Part shown: piece by piece, positions 37,707 to 46,472 of the stretch
Layout: every line of letters starts with the position of its first letter
How positions within the stretch are numbered: position 1 is the stretch's first letter
Origin: Metabacillus kandeliae
GTDB taxonomy: Bacteria > Bacillota > Bacilli > Bacillales > Bacillaceae
NCBI RefSeq assembly: GCF_021166585.1
Contig: NZ_JAJOZE010000001.1
Location: 1,131,304-1,195,303 of the forward strand
Direction: 5' to 3'
Length of the DNA stretch: 64,000 nt
The notes under the pieces: generated by a model
What the model was told of the DNA's origin: nothing
Database searches by the model: none
What the model saw: the letters and a program-made list of their open reading frames with translations, nothing else
Position numbers and translations under genes: made by a program

Positions 37707-39739
37707 GCCACATTCACCACCCCGACGCTTTGTACTTCCACATTTGCTTCCAATTCATTGTAAGAAAGAACAGGCAGCTGAGGGAAATATCGTTCAATGA
37801 GCTGCCTTACATACATTCTGACTGCAGGCGAGCAGAGCAGGACAGGTGCCTCGCCCTGGAGCGAGAGCTGTTCCACCTCTCTCGCAATCGCCTCAATTAT
37901 GGATTGAGATACCTCTGGATCAAGAGACAAGTAGTTTCCATGCTCTGTCTGCTGAACCCCTTCCGCTACAGCTTTTTCTACCCTGCCTGAGAGAGTAATG
38001 ACTTTCATTGTTTCTCCTGCAGCGGAGAACTGGCTTGTGATCTGCTTTGCAAGTGACTGTCTAACATACTCTGCCAGTATATCTGGATCAGAAGTCATTT
38101 TTCCGTAATCTGCGAGTGTTTCAAAAATAATCGGCAAATTCCTGATGGATATTTTTTCTTTTAAAAGCTTTGCCAGTACTTTTTGAATCTCACCGATGGA
38201 GAGCGGCGATGGCGTCACTTCTTCTATTAAAATAGGATAAGATTCCTTCAGGTGATCAACCAGCTGCTTCGTTTCCTGCCTGCCTAAGAGTTCATGGGCA
38301 TGAGATTTGATCATCTCGGTAATATGAGTGGACACAACAGATGGCGGATCAACAACCGTATAGCCGAACAGTTCAGCCTGATCCTTCATTTCTTCTGCTA
38401 TCCATTTGGCAGGAAGACCGAAAGAAGGTTCAATGGTGTCTATTCCTTCTATAGAATCATCTTCCGCACCAGGAGACATCGCAAGGTAATGATCCAGAAG
38501 AAGCTCTCCCTTTGCTGTCTCGCTGCCTTTGATTTTCAATCTGTATTCATTGGGCTGAAGCTGTATATTATCCCTTATCCTGACAACAGGTATAACAAGG
38601 CCAAGTTCTATGGCAAGCTGCCTTCTGATCATTACAATCCGGTCAAGCAGGTCTCCACCCTGGCTTGCATCAGCAAGAGGAATCAATCCGTACCCGAATT
38701 CGAATTCAATCGGATCCATACTAAGGAGCTGAACAACGCTTTCCGGACTCTTTAATTCCTCTGCCTCTATTTCTTCTTCCTGCTGTATATCAGCCAGGAC
38801 TGGCTTATTTCGGCTTCTTGACATCACATAAGCCCCTCCGCCAAGCGCAAGTGCGATCGGAGTTGTAATAAAGAGTCCGATTGGGGTAAAAATACCAAGC
38901 AGCAGCATGGTCCCGGCCGCCACATACATCATCTGAGGATAAGCAAAGAGCTGAGCTGAAATATCGCTTCCGAGATTTCCTTCTGATGCGGCTCTTGTTA
39001 CGACAATTCCCGTTGCTGTTGAAATCAGCAGTGCGGGAATCTGGCTCACAATTCCATCACCGACTGAAAGCATTGTAAAGTGGGAAGCAGCTTCTGCAAT
39101 ATCCATCCCCTGCTGCACCATACCGACGATAAGCCCGAAAATCAGATTGATAATGACAATAATTATGCCTGCAATAGCATCCCCTTTAACGAATTTACTG
39201 GCACCATCCATCGCACCGTAGAAGTCTGATTCCCGTGCAACCTTTTCCCGTCTTTGGCGGGCATCCTGCTCTGATATCATTCCGGCATTCAAATCAGCAT
39301 CAATGCTCATCTGCTTTCCGGGCATTGCATCAAGGGTAAACCTTGCAGCAACCTCTGATACCCTCTCAGCACCTTTTGTAATAACAATGAATTGAATAAT
39401 GATCAAAATCAGGAAAACAACAAACCCAACAAGGACATTTCCTCCTACTACGAACGTTCCGAACGTTTCAACAACTTTTCCCGCTTCGCCATTGGAAAGG
39501 ATGGAACGAGTTGTGGAAACGTTCAAACCAAGCCTGAAAAGAGTCAGCAGCAATAAAAGCGAAGGGAAAATAGAAAATTCCAGCGGCTCCCTCATGTTCA
39601 TGGTTGTCAGCAGCACAAGCAGCGCAAGCGAAATATTCGATATAATTAACAGGCTCAAAAGCCATGACGGGAAAGGAATAATCAGCATCGCTACAATCAG
39701 GATGACGCTTAGAAGGACAGATAAATCTCTGGCTGACAT
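37703..39739 (-). CDS. flhA: Flagellar export gate protein FlhA
   Basis: The largest subunit of the flagellar type III export gate, using the proton motive force. The 678 aa start with about eight transmembrane segments (to about residue 320), with the FHIPEP-like cytoplasmic loop containing RVSEVAARFTLDAMPGKQMS. A cytoplasmic nonamer-forming domain follows (about 345-678), which docks chaperone-substrate complexes. Spacing and order (flhB-flhA-flhF) are those of B. subtilis. Confidence 0.98.
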   Translation of the reverse strand: MSARDLSVLLSVILIVAMLIIPFPSWLLSLLIISNISLALLVLLTTMNMREPLEFSIFPSLLLLLTLFRLGLNVSTTRSILSNGEAGKVVETFGTFVVGGNVLVGFVVFLILIIIQFIVITKGAERVSEVAARFTLDAMPGKQMSIDADLNAGMISEQDARQRREKVARESDFYGAMDGASKFVKGDAIAGIIIVIINLIFGLIVGMVQQGMDIAEAASHFTMLSVGDGIVSQIPALLISTATGIVVTRAASEGNLGSDISAQLFAYPQMMYVAAGTMLLLGIFTPIGLFITTPIALALGGGAYVMSRSRNKPVLADIQQEEEIEAEELKSPESVVQLLSMDPIEFEFGYGLIPLADASQGGDLLDRIVMIRRQLAIELGLVIPVVRIRDNIQLQPNEYRLKIKGSETAKGELLLDHYLAMSPGAEDDSIEGIDTIEPSFGLPAKWIAEEMKDQAELFGYTVVDPPSVVSTHITEMIKSHAHELLGRQETKQLVDHLKESYPILIEEVTPSPLSIGEIQKVLAKLLKEKISIRNLPIIFETLADYGKMTSDPDILAEYVRQSLAKQITSQFSAAGETMKVITLSGRVEKAVAEGVQQTEHGNYLSLDPEVSQSIIEAIAREVEQLSLQGEAPVLLCSPAVRMYVRQLIERYFPQLPVLSYNELEANVEVQSVGVVNVA

Positions 39740-39766
39740 GTTTTTTCCTCACTTTCAAACTAGCGG

Positions 39767-40849
39767 CTATATTTTCTGTTTCAGTCTGTAAACGTAAGCA
39801 AGAATTTCTGCCACTGCTTTAAAAAACTCTTCGGGTACCGCTCTTCCAATTTCCACCTGGCTGTATAAGGACCTGGCAAGCGGCCTGTTTTCTACCATGG
39901 AAACACCGTTCTCTTTCGCTGTTTCCTTTATCTTCTGGGCTACAAAATCCACGCCCTTTGCTACAACATAAGGAGCATCCATTTTTTCTTCATCGTATTT
40001 AAGGGCTATGGCAAAGTGAGTCGGATTCGTAATAATGACATCTGCTTTCGGCACATCCTGCATCATGCGCCTCATGGCCATTTCGCGCTGCCGCTGCTTA
40101 ATTTTAGATTTGATCAGCGGATCGCCTTCTGATTTTTTGTATTCATCCTTAATATCCTGCTTTGACATCCGGATATTTTTTTCAAAATCGAACTTTTGAT
40201 AGAAATAATCAAGAAAAGCTAGAAGCAGAAGAGCGATCGATGCACTTAATCCAAGCTGAATCGTCAGGCTGCCTAAAAAGCCGATAGAGCTTTGAAGGGG
40301 CATATGGGGAAGCCGGACGATCTCTCCAATCTTTGACCAAATGACAGCACCAGCAACGCCGCCGACCACACCGATTTTCAAAAGGGATTTGCAGAGCTCA
40401 ACAAGCGCTCTGATGGAATAGATTCGTTTAAATCCCTGCAGAGGATTAATTTTATCCAGCTTAGGCTGAATGGACTCTGTTGAAAATAACACGCCAACCT
40501 GCAAAAAATTCGCTGCAACTGCCGCAATGACTGAAACAATCAGCACGGGAGCCAGAATAAAGGCTGTTTCAGAAGAAACCTTCACCATAAGCATCTGTAA
40601 ATTATTTTCCGTCAGCTCCATCAGCAAATAGTTTTGAAAAATGGCTCTCATTAAACCTGCAGTATGCGTCTGGAAGTAAGGGCCGAGTATCATAAGGCAG
40701 AAAAAAACAGCAATCAATCCTGCGGCTGTATTAATATCAGCACTTTTGGCCGTCTGCCCTTTTTTTCTGGCATCCTGTCTTTTTCGAGGTGTTGCTTTTT
40801 CTGTTTTTTCACCGGCAAAAAATTGCAGATCCAGTTTAAGAAGCTGCAC
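39767..40849 (-). CDS. flhB: Flagellar export switch protein FlhB
   Basis: Switches export from rod/hook to filament substrates by autocleavage. The 360 aa include four transmembrane segments and the cleavage motif NPTH (275-278) in the cytoplasmic domain. It starts with GTG at 40849: the GGAGG lies inside the end of fliR, 8 bases upstream, and this gives 360 aa, the same as B. subtilis. The start overlaps fliR by 14 bases. The longer frame beginning at a TTG would use the binding site itself as codons. Confidence 0.96.
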   Translation of the reverse strand: MQLLKLDLQFFAGEKTEKATPRKRQDARKKGQTAKSADINTAAGLIAVFFCLMILGPYFQTHTAGLMRAIFQNYLLMELTENNLQMLMVKVSSETAFILAPVLIVSVIAAVAANFLQVGVLFSTESIQPKLDKINPLQGFKRIYSIRALVELCKSLLKIGVVGGVAGAVIWSKIGEIVRLPHMPLQSSIGFLGSLTIQLGLSASIALLLLAFLDYFYQKFDFEKNIRMSKQDIKDEYKKSEGDPLIKSKIKQRQREMAMRRMMQDVPKADVIITNPTHFAIALKYDEEKMDAPYVVAKGVDFVAQKIKETAKENGVSMVENRPLARSLYSQVEIGRAVPEEFFKAVAEILAYVYRLKQKI

Positions 40850-41624
40850 GCCCGCCACCTCCAAGCATTTCCATGAGTGTCTTCATCGTTTGGGTCATCG
40901 TTTCAAATATTCCTTGAATAAGCATAAACATCGCGCCCATCACAACGATTAAGATGATGAAGCCAACACCGATTTTAAGCGGCATCCCGATCACAAATAC
41001 GTTCATCTGCGGAACAGTTCTTGCGACAATGCCAAGAGCGACATCTACGATAAACAGAGATCCGGCAACAGGAATGGCCATCTGAAAAGCAATTAAAAAC
41101 ATGGAGCTGAAGGTTTTGAGAATAAAAAGCATGACGCTGCCGTCTCCTATACGAAGAGCTGCCTGTTCAGGCGGGATATATTGAAAACTGTAATACACAC
41201 CGTCAAGAAGCATATGGTGCGCATTTACGCTCAGCATAAAAAGCAAAGCAAACGTGTATAAAAATTGACCTGTCAGAGGGCTTTGCGCACCTGTCATCGG
41301 ATCAATAATATTGGCAATTCCAAAGCCGAGCTGAAAATCGATAAAACCCCCTGCTGCCTGAATAGCAGCTAAAACCATGTAAGCCATAAAGCCTATCAAA
41401 AGGCCTGTGCAGAGCTCTTTGAAAAGAAGCCCGAAAAAAAGGCCGTTTATTTCCAGCTCAGCAGGCGGCAATGTAAAATAAATAACCCAGGAAAGCACAA
41501 AAGCAAAGCCGACTTTATGAAAAGCTGGAATATTCCGGTACGAATAAATGGGCAATATTAAAAAGAAGGATGATAATCTGGTGAAGATTAATAGAAAGAA
41601 AGGATAATGGCTTAATATATTCAT
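40836..41624 (-). CDS. fliR: Flagellar export gate protein FliR
   Basis: A membrane component of the FliPQR export pore. The 262 aa have about six hydrophobic segments and the conserved IQAAGGFIDFQLGFGIANIIDP loop region. The start at 41624 (MNILSHYPFF) was chosen although the frame runs open another 71 codons through fliQ; only the short form matches the family. The ribosome binding site (AGGAT) is weak, and the start lies 2 bases after the fliQ stop, which suggests coupling. Confidence 0.96.
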   Translation of the reverse strand: MNILSHYPFFLLIFTRLSSFFLILPIYSYRNIPAFHKVGFAFVLSWVIYFTLPPAELEINGLFFGLLFKELCTGLLIGFMAYMVLAAIQAAGGFIDFQLGFGIANIIDPMTGAQSPLTGQFLYTFALLFMLSVNAHHMLLDGVYYSFQYIPPEQAALRIGDGSVMLFILKTFSSMFLIAFQMAIPVAGSLFIVDVALGIVARTVPQMNVFVIGMPLKIGVGFIILIVVMGAMFMLIQGIFETMTQTMKTLMEMLGGGGRAAS

Positions 41625-41626
41625 TT

Positions 41627-41896
41627 TTATCCTACGAACCGGTTTAAGTTGCCGAAAATTTGCTGTGCATAAGAAATCATCGTTGTCAGCATCCAGGGAC
41701 CAAAGAAGATCAGGCCGAGCATCACAGCCACAATCTTTGGCACAAACGCGAGCGTCTGCTCCTGTATCTGTGTGGTTGCCTGAAAGATGCTGATAATAAG
41801 ACCGATAACAAGGGCAAGAACAAGAAGCGGGCCGCATACAAGCAGTGTTGTGTATACGGCTTTTTCTGCTAAGGAAATGACAAATTCCGATGACAT
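41627..41896 (-). CDS. fliQ: Flagellar export gate protein FliQ
   Basis: An 89-aa protein with two transmembrane helices that packs around FliP/FliR in the export pore. It has the conserved SIFQATTQIQEQTLAFVPKI stretch (36-55). The start at 41896 (MSSEFV) follows AGGAGG. Upstream in-frame starts would extend it by 20 residues not found in relatives. Confidence 0.97.
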   Translation of the reverse strand: MSSEFVISLAEKAVYTTLLVCGPLLVLALVIGLIISIFQATTQIQEQTLAFVPKIVAVMLGLIFFGPWMLTTMISYAQQIFGNLNRFVG

Positions 41897-41909
41897 GGAA
41901 ATCCTCCTC

Positions 41910-42575
41910 TTAAAAACTTTGAAGCAGTGATTTGACAACAAGGTACCAGCCATCAACCATTACAAACAGCAATATTTTAAACGGCAGAGAAATCATAACA
42001 GGAGGAAGCATCATCATCCCCATTGACATAAGGACGCTTGCTACAATCATATCGATCACAAGAAACGGAATAAAAATCATAAATCCGATCTGAAAGGCTG
42101 TTTTAATTTCGCTGATGGCATATGCAGGAACAAGTGTGGAGAGAGGGATATCCTGCACGGATTTTGGTTTTTCCTTTTTGGCATAGGACAGGAACAATTC
42201 AAGGTCCTTCTGTCTTGTATGTTTGCTCATAAACACCTTAAATGGCTTTTCTGCATTTGTATAAGCTTCATCAATGGAAATTTTGTTATCCATAAGCGGA
42301 GTGAGCGCTTTTTGGTTCACTTCAGTAAAAACAGGATTCATGATGAAAAATGTCATAAACAGCGCAAGCCCCATCAAGACCTGATTCGGCGGCATTTGCT
42401 GTGTACCAAGCGATGTTCTGACAAAGGACAAAACAATGACAATCCTTGTAAAGCAGGTCATTAAAATCAATATGCTTGGTGCTAAGGAAAGCACAGTTAA
42501 AACAAGCAGCAATTGAACAGAGGTACTGATATTCTGTGGAGAATTGTTTCCAAACAGCTGCACAATATCATTCAT
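41910..42575 (-). CDS. fliP: Flagellar export gate protein FliP
   Basis: The main pore subunit of the export gate (five copies in the FliPQR complex). The 221 aa include four transmembrane segments and both family signatures: RIVIVLSFVRTSLGTQQMPP and the C-terminal PFLVIDMIVASVLMSMGMMM. There is no long cleavable signal sequence, as in other Bacillus FliP proteins. The ATG overlaps the fliO stop by 4 bases. Confidence 0.97.
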   Translation of the reverse strand: MNDIVQLFGNNSPQNISTSVQLLLVLTVLSLAPSILILMTCFTRIVIVLSFVRTSLGTQQMPPNQVLMGLALFMTFFIMNPVFTEVNQKALTPLMDNKISIDEAYTNAEKPFKVFMSKHTRQKDLELFLSYAKKEKPKSVQDIPLSTLVPAYAISEIKTAFQIGFMIFIPFLVIDMIVASVLMSMGMMMLPPVMISLPFKILLFVMVDGWYLVVKSLLQSF

Positions 42576-43231
42576 TGCCTGTCGCTCCCTTTCTTTCTCA
42601 GAGCTTCAAGCTTTGATTTGCGCTCATTTTTAATTTCGTCCATTTGCTTTTTCAGTGAATCGGCAAAAGAGGCCGCAGGCTTTTCATCTGACTGCTTGAA
42701 AGGAGCAAACGGGAGCTGCTTCAGCACATTTTTCACATCTGGAAGCTCTTTCTCTCTGGAATTGTGAGACTGAATGATTTCTTCTGCCTCTTCTTTATCG
42801 GAAATTTCCTTTATCAGCTGGATATTTTCTCCGACTCCGACAACAAGCACCTTATCCCCCATTTTAATCAGCTGGATAGACCGGTTTTGGCCAAGGCTCG
42901 TGCCGCCGATATTTTCCAAATAGCGTCCAGATGGCAAAAACTTATTTTTTTTGCCGATAAACCGCAGTAATAAATAGATTAAGGCAATGACAGCCAGTGT
43001 AGCAAAAATCATTTTAAAAAAATCAAATGCAGTCAGTCCCGGCGGCTCTTGGGCTGGATCTCCGCTTTTAGAGCCTTCCGCCCCTGTTCCCGCTGGTTTT
43101 TCTTTGCTGTTGAGCCATTCCTGGACACTTTTGTCCCCTTCTTTCGCCATGACTGCTTTTGGAAGAGAAAAAACTCCAAAAGCCAAGCAGAAGGCGAGAA
43201 GAAGACAGAAGACTGTTAGTTTTCGAAACAA
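42572..43231 (-). CDS. fliO: Flagellar biosynthesis protein FliO
   Basis: A membrane protein that assists assembly of the FliPQR pore (called FliZ in B. subtilis). It has an N-terminal hydrophobic, probably signal, segment; an extracytoplasmic Gly/Ser/Lys-rich stretch; one transmembrane helix around residues 70-90 (FFKMIFATLAVIALIYLLLR); and a cytoplasmic tail with a coiled-coil end. The start is uncertain: TTG at 43231 has AAAGGGTG six bases upstream, while a GTG at 43240 has no properly spaced binding site. Confidence 0.9.
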   Translation of the reverse strand: MFRKLTVFCLLLAFCLAFGVFSLPKAVMAKEGDKSVQEWLNSKEKPAGTGAEGSKSGDPAQEPPGLTAFDFFKMIFATLAVIALIYLLLRFIGKKNKFLPSGRYLENIGGTSLGQNRSIQLIKMGDKVLVVGVGENIQLIKEISDKEEAEEIIQSHNSREKELPDVKNVLKQLPFAPFKQSDEKPAASFADSLKKQMDEIKNERKSKLEALRKKGSDRQ

Positions 43232-43243
43232 TGTAAGCACCCT

Positions 43244-43606
43244 TTAGCTTAAGGTTTTTTGAATCGCTTCAAGCACACGGTCTGCCTGGAACGGTTTTAC
43301 GATAAAATCCTTGGCACCAGCCTGAATGGCATCTATGACCATTGCCTGCTGGCCCATCGCTGAACACATGATAACCTTTGAATTCGGATTCAGCTGTTTA
43401 ATTTTTTTCAATGCTGTAATGCCGTCCATTTCAGGCATTGTGATGTCCATTGTCACAAGATCAGGCTGATGTTCTTTATATTTTTCAACTGCCTGAGCGC
43501 CATCTGCCGCCTCAGCTACTACGTCATAGCCGTTTTTTGTCAGGATATCCTTGATCATCATTCTCATAAATGCTGCATCATCAACAATCAGAATTTTGTG
43601 TGCCAT
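43244..43606 (-). CDS. cheY: Chemotaxis response regulator CheY
   Basis: A 120-aa receiver that, when phosphorylated by CheA, binds the FliM/FliY switch; in Bacillus this favours counter-clockwise rotation and smooth swimming. Key residues are Asp9, Asp10, phospho-Asp54, Ser82 and Lys104. The start at 43606 follows GGAG; three extra upstream codons were rejected. It is nearly identical to B. subtilis CheY and lies between fliY and fliO. Confidence 0.97.
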   Translation of the reverse strand: MAHKILIVDDAAFMRMMIKDILTKNGYDVVAEAADGAQAVEKYKEHQPDLVTMDITMPEMDGITALKKIKQLNPNSKVIMCSAMGQQAMVIDAIQAGAKDFIVKPFQADRVLEAIQKTLS

Positions 43607-43620
43607 AGTTTCCACTCCAG

Positions 43621-44760
43621 TTATTTTATTTTTGTAAGGCGGTCTCGCTGGCTGATAATATCTGTTACTCTTACACCAAAGTTTTCATCAATGACAACGA
43701 CTTCGCCTTTTGCTACGATTTTTCGGTTAATCAAAATGTCCACAGGTTCCCCTGCAAGCTTGTCCAGCTCAATAATTGAGCCTGCAGAAAGCTCTAAAAT
43801 TTCTTTTACTGAACGTTTCGTCCTTCCAAGCTCTACTGTCACCTGAAGCGGAATATCCATCAGCATATCAAGGTTGTTTGGCTCTTTTGCATGATATTCA
43901 TTGTGCTCGAATGAAACAAATTCAGCCGGTTTCACATCAACAGGAGGCTGTGCCTTTCTTGGCGGCTCTTCCCTGTATGCTGGTTCCTGGTTCATCGGTT
44001 CTGAAAAATGCGCTTTTTCCTCATATGCTGGAGGATCATTTTTTTGTTCCAAAACCTGCGCTTCTGCTGCGGCTGCCTCCTGCTTGGGATTCATCAGCTC
44101 ATCAATGAGAGCTTTTGCAAACTTGACTGGGAGCAGCTGCATGATATTGGAATCAATCAGATCGCCGACTTTCAGCTGAAAGGATACTTTAATGATCAAA
44201 TCCTCTTGTTCAAGTGACTCTGTTCCTTCTCCTTCTTTCACATCAAGGAGCTCAAGCCTTGGCGGAGAAATGTCCACTCTTTTATTAAACACAGTAGACA
44301 TGGAGGTTGCAGCAGACCCCATCATTTGATTCATTGCTTCCTGTACAGCGCTCAGCTGAATTTCCCCAAGCCCTGGATCCGGGTTCCTGCCGTCACCGCC
44401 AATCATTAAGTCAGCAATGATCGCTGCATCGCTTTGCTGGATAACGAGCATGTTGCTTCCTGTAAATCCTTCTGTGTACGTCACTTCAATTGCGACATAA
44501 GGATGCGGAAATTCATCCGATAAATCCTTCTTTGAAACAATGCTGACAGTCGGTGTTGTAATTTCAACCTTCTGATTCAGCAAAGTGGAAAGAGCCGTTG
44601 CAGAGCTGCCGAAAGAGATATTGCCTATTTCGCCAATCGCATCCTGCTCCATTTCATCCAAATATTCGTTCAAAGCAGAGTCAGCAGTTTCTGGCTCATA
44701 GCTTGTGCCCTTTAATAGGGCATCTATTTCATCCTGTGATAACATTTCGTTACTCACCAT
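43621..44760 (-). CDS. fliY: Flagellar switch protein / CheY-P phosphatase FliY
   Basis: Part of the C-ring, and the phosphatase that clears CheY-P at the motor. In 379 aa: an N-terminal CheY-binding peptide (LSQDEIDALLKG), a CheC-like phosphatase domain with two Glu-x-x-Asn helices (EIGNISFGSSATALSTLLN and QEAMNQMMGSAATSMS), a variable Pro/Glu-rich linker (about 215-290), and a C-terminal FliN/SpoA domain. The start at 44760 follows GGGGTG and overlaps fliM by 11 bases. Confidence 0.97.
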   Translation of the reverse strand: MVSNEMLSQDEIDALLKGTSYEPETADSALNEYLDEMEQDAIGEIGNISFGSSATALSTLLNQKVEITTPTVSIVSKKDLSDEFPHPYVAIEVTYTEGFTGSNMLVIQQSDAAIIADLMIGGDGRNPDPGLGEIQLSAVQEAMNQMMGSAATSMSTVFNKRVDISPPRLELLDVKEGEGTESLEQEDLIIKVSFQLKVGDLIDSNIMQLLPVKFAKALIDELMNPKQEAAAAEAQVLEQKNDPPAYEEKAHFSEPMNQEPAYREEPPRKAQPPVDVKPAEFVSFEHNEYHAKEPNNLDMLMDIPLQVTVELGRTKRSVKEILELSAGSIIELDKLAGEPVDILINRKIVAKGEVVVIDENFGVRVTDIISQRDRLTKIK

Positions 44761-45748
44761 CTTCATCACCCCTGTAATAGTGGTCAATGATTTGCACCGC
44801 TAATTTTTTGTTGAGTTTTCCCGGCTGTCCGATAAATTTAGCTTTTTCGCCTATTTTGACCACAAGCGGATCCCGTATTGTCTGATCCATTTGAATAACA
44901 TCACCCGTTTGAAGCTCCATAAATTCGCCAAACGTAATTTCAGCGCTGCCAAGTTCGGCAAGAATCGGAATTTTAGCCACTTGTATCCGTTTTTGCAGAG
45001 CTTCTATTTCATCCGGATTCGGCTCTTTTCTCTCTGACTGCATCCAGTAATGAACAGAAAGCTTTGGAATGACCGGTTCCAGCACAACATGCGGAATACA
45101 TAGGTTGATCATCCCGCTCGTTTCTCCTACCTGAGTATTCAGGGAGATAACGATCACTGTCTCATTCGGAGATACCATTTGGATAAATTGGGGATTCACT
45201 TCAAATTCATTCATTACCGGTTCAATATCTTCTATGGACTGCCAGGCTTCCCTGTAGCTCTCCAGTGATTTCTCAAACAGGCCGGACATAATTCTTGTTT
45301 CTATTTCTGTTAAATTATCAATTTTATTGACACCTGTCCCAATGCCGCCCATCACTCTGTCCATCATGGCATAGGCGATGTTCGGATTAACTTCCATGAC
45401 GACTCTTCCTTCAAGCGGCTGCACTTCAAAAATATTCAGCACCGTCATTTTAGGAATGGACCGGATAAATTCCTCATAAGGAAGCTGGTCTACTGATGCG
45501 ACTGAAATATGAATGTAGGTCCTGAGCTGTGCGGAAAAATAGGTTGTCAGCAGCCTTGCAAAATTATCGTGAATTCTCGTTAAACTTCTAATCTGATCTT
45601 TGGAAAACCGCAGTGCTCTTTTAAAATCATAAACTTTCACTTTTCGTTCTGTATCTTCTTTTTTTAATTCTTCTGCATCCATCTCGCCGGTAGAAATGGC
45701 GGAAAGAAGAGCATCTATTTCACTTTGGGACAAAATTTCCCCTGACAT
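44750..45748 (-). CDS. fliM: Flagellar motor switch protein FliM
   Basis: A C-ring protein that joins FliG to the FliY/FliN base and binds CheY-P. The 332 aa include the N-terminal EILSQSEIDALLSAI peptide (4-18), the middle CheC-like domain without phosphatase residues, with MDRVMGGIG, and a C-terminal SpoA domain. The GGAGG lies 10 bases before the ATG. FliM and FliY share the same opening peptide, so CheY can dock on both. Confidence 0.97.
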   Translation of the reverse strand: MSGEILSQSEIDALLSAISTGEMDAEELKKEDTERKVKVYDFKRALRFSKDQIRSLTRIHDNFARLLTTYFSAQLRTYIHISVASVDQLPYEEFIRSIPKMTVLNIFEVQPLEGRVVMEVNPNIAYAMMDRVMGGIGTGVNKIDNLTEIETRIMSGLFEKSLESYREAWQSIEDIEPVMNEFEVNPQFIQMVSPNETVIVISLNTQVGETSGMINLCIPHVVLEPVIPKLSVHYWMQSERKEPNPDEIEALQKRIQVAKIPILAELGSAEITFGEFMELQTGDVIQMDQTIRDPLVVKIGEKAKFIGQPGKLNKKLAVQIIDHYYRGDEDGE

Positions 45749-45789
45749 GGCCTGATTAACCTCCTCTGCCGGTGTGACTCTTGCGAAGG

Positions 45790-46215
45790 CTACTGCATAA
45801 TAAAGGAAGTCACATAGACCTTTTCTACTTTTCCGTCCTTCATTAATGCATTTGTGCGCTTGGCAATCACGCTTTTCAATTGCTCCATGCCTTTTTTTCC
45901 TTCCAGCTGGCTCACCTTCATATTGGAAAGCTCTGAGATCACAAGATCATTCACCTGGAACAGTCTTTTTTCAAGCTCAGCTTTTCCTTTTTTTGAGTTC
46001 GTCTCCAGCTTAAGGGCCATGCGGACAATATTCTCATCCTCCACATTTGTAGTGATTTCAGGTACATCGACAGACATTTCAATCACCTGATCAATCGTCG
46101 GCGGGCCGCCCTCTTTCTGATTAAACACGTTCATATATACAACAAGTGCTGTGACTCCGATCAGCGTGATGGCAGTAATAATCACCAGCATCACGGTAAG
46201 CAATTTTTTAGTCAT
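45790..46215 (-). CDS. fliL: Flagellar basal body-associated protein FliL
   Basis: A 141-aa single-pass membrane protein (transmembrane segment about 5-28) with an extracytoplasmic stomatin-like domain that rings the stator and supports torque under load. The C-terminus [10 protein letters not shown] matches the family ending. Start and stop overlap swrD by 8 bases. Confidence 0.95.
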   Translation of the reverse strand: MTKKLLTVMLVIITAITLIGVTALVVYMNVFNQKEGGPPTIDQVIEMSVDVPEITTNVEDENIVRMALKLETNSKKGKAELEKRLFQVNDLVISELSNMKVSQLEGKKGMEQLKSVIAKRTNALMKDGKVEKVYVTSFIMQ

Positions 46216-46429
46216 GATTCAATGTCTCCATGTTCTTTGGTGTCCCAAGAGGCTGAATTCTGCTGTAAAACTGTTCTATTAAAACCAGAACCTCTTCTTC
46301 TTTTTCCTGCACCACATATTTGTTGCCGTTAGTCAGCGTAATAGTAGTATCCGGAAAAGATTCTATCAGCTCAATGTAAAGGGCATTCAGCGCAAATGAT
46401 TTTCCATTCAGTCTCGTAACGTTAATCAT
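46208..46429 (-). CDS. swrD: Swarming motility protein SwrD (FlbD family)
   Basis: A 73-aa cytoplasmic protein of the FlbD/SwrD family. In B. subtilis it raises motor torque and is needed for swarming. Conserved features are [20 protein letters not shown] (4-23) and [15 protein letters not shown]. The start ATG at 46429 has no Shine-Dalgarno sequence: the bases just upstream read CCCCCTACTATGAA, and a GGGGGAG/CTCCCCC hairpin stands directly before it. Translation may depend on coupling with flgE, whose stop is 44 bases upstream. Confidence 0.93.
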   Translation of the reverse strand: MINVTRLNGKSFALNALYIELIESFPDTTITLTNGNKYVVQEKEEEVLVLIEQFYSRIQPLGTPKNMETLNHD

Positions 46430-46438
46430 TTCATAGTA

Positions 46439-46462
46439 GGGGGAGAACGATCAGCCTCCCCC
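46439..46462 (-). other. GC-rich hairpin between flgE and swrD
   Basis: On the minus strand GGGGGAG and CTCCCCC form a perfect 7-bp stem with a 10-base loop, ending 9 bases before the swrD ATG. There is no T run. The only SD-like sequence nearby (GGGGGAGG) is the 5' arm of the stem and is about 26 bases from the ATG. Confidence 0.75.
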
Positions 46463-46472
46463 GGCCCCCATT

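Noticed and set aside
41625..41837. A 71-residue N-terminal extension of FliR
   Set aside because: It overlaps fliQ almost completely, is unlike any FliR, and the family start MNILSHY follows the fliQ stop directly.
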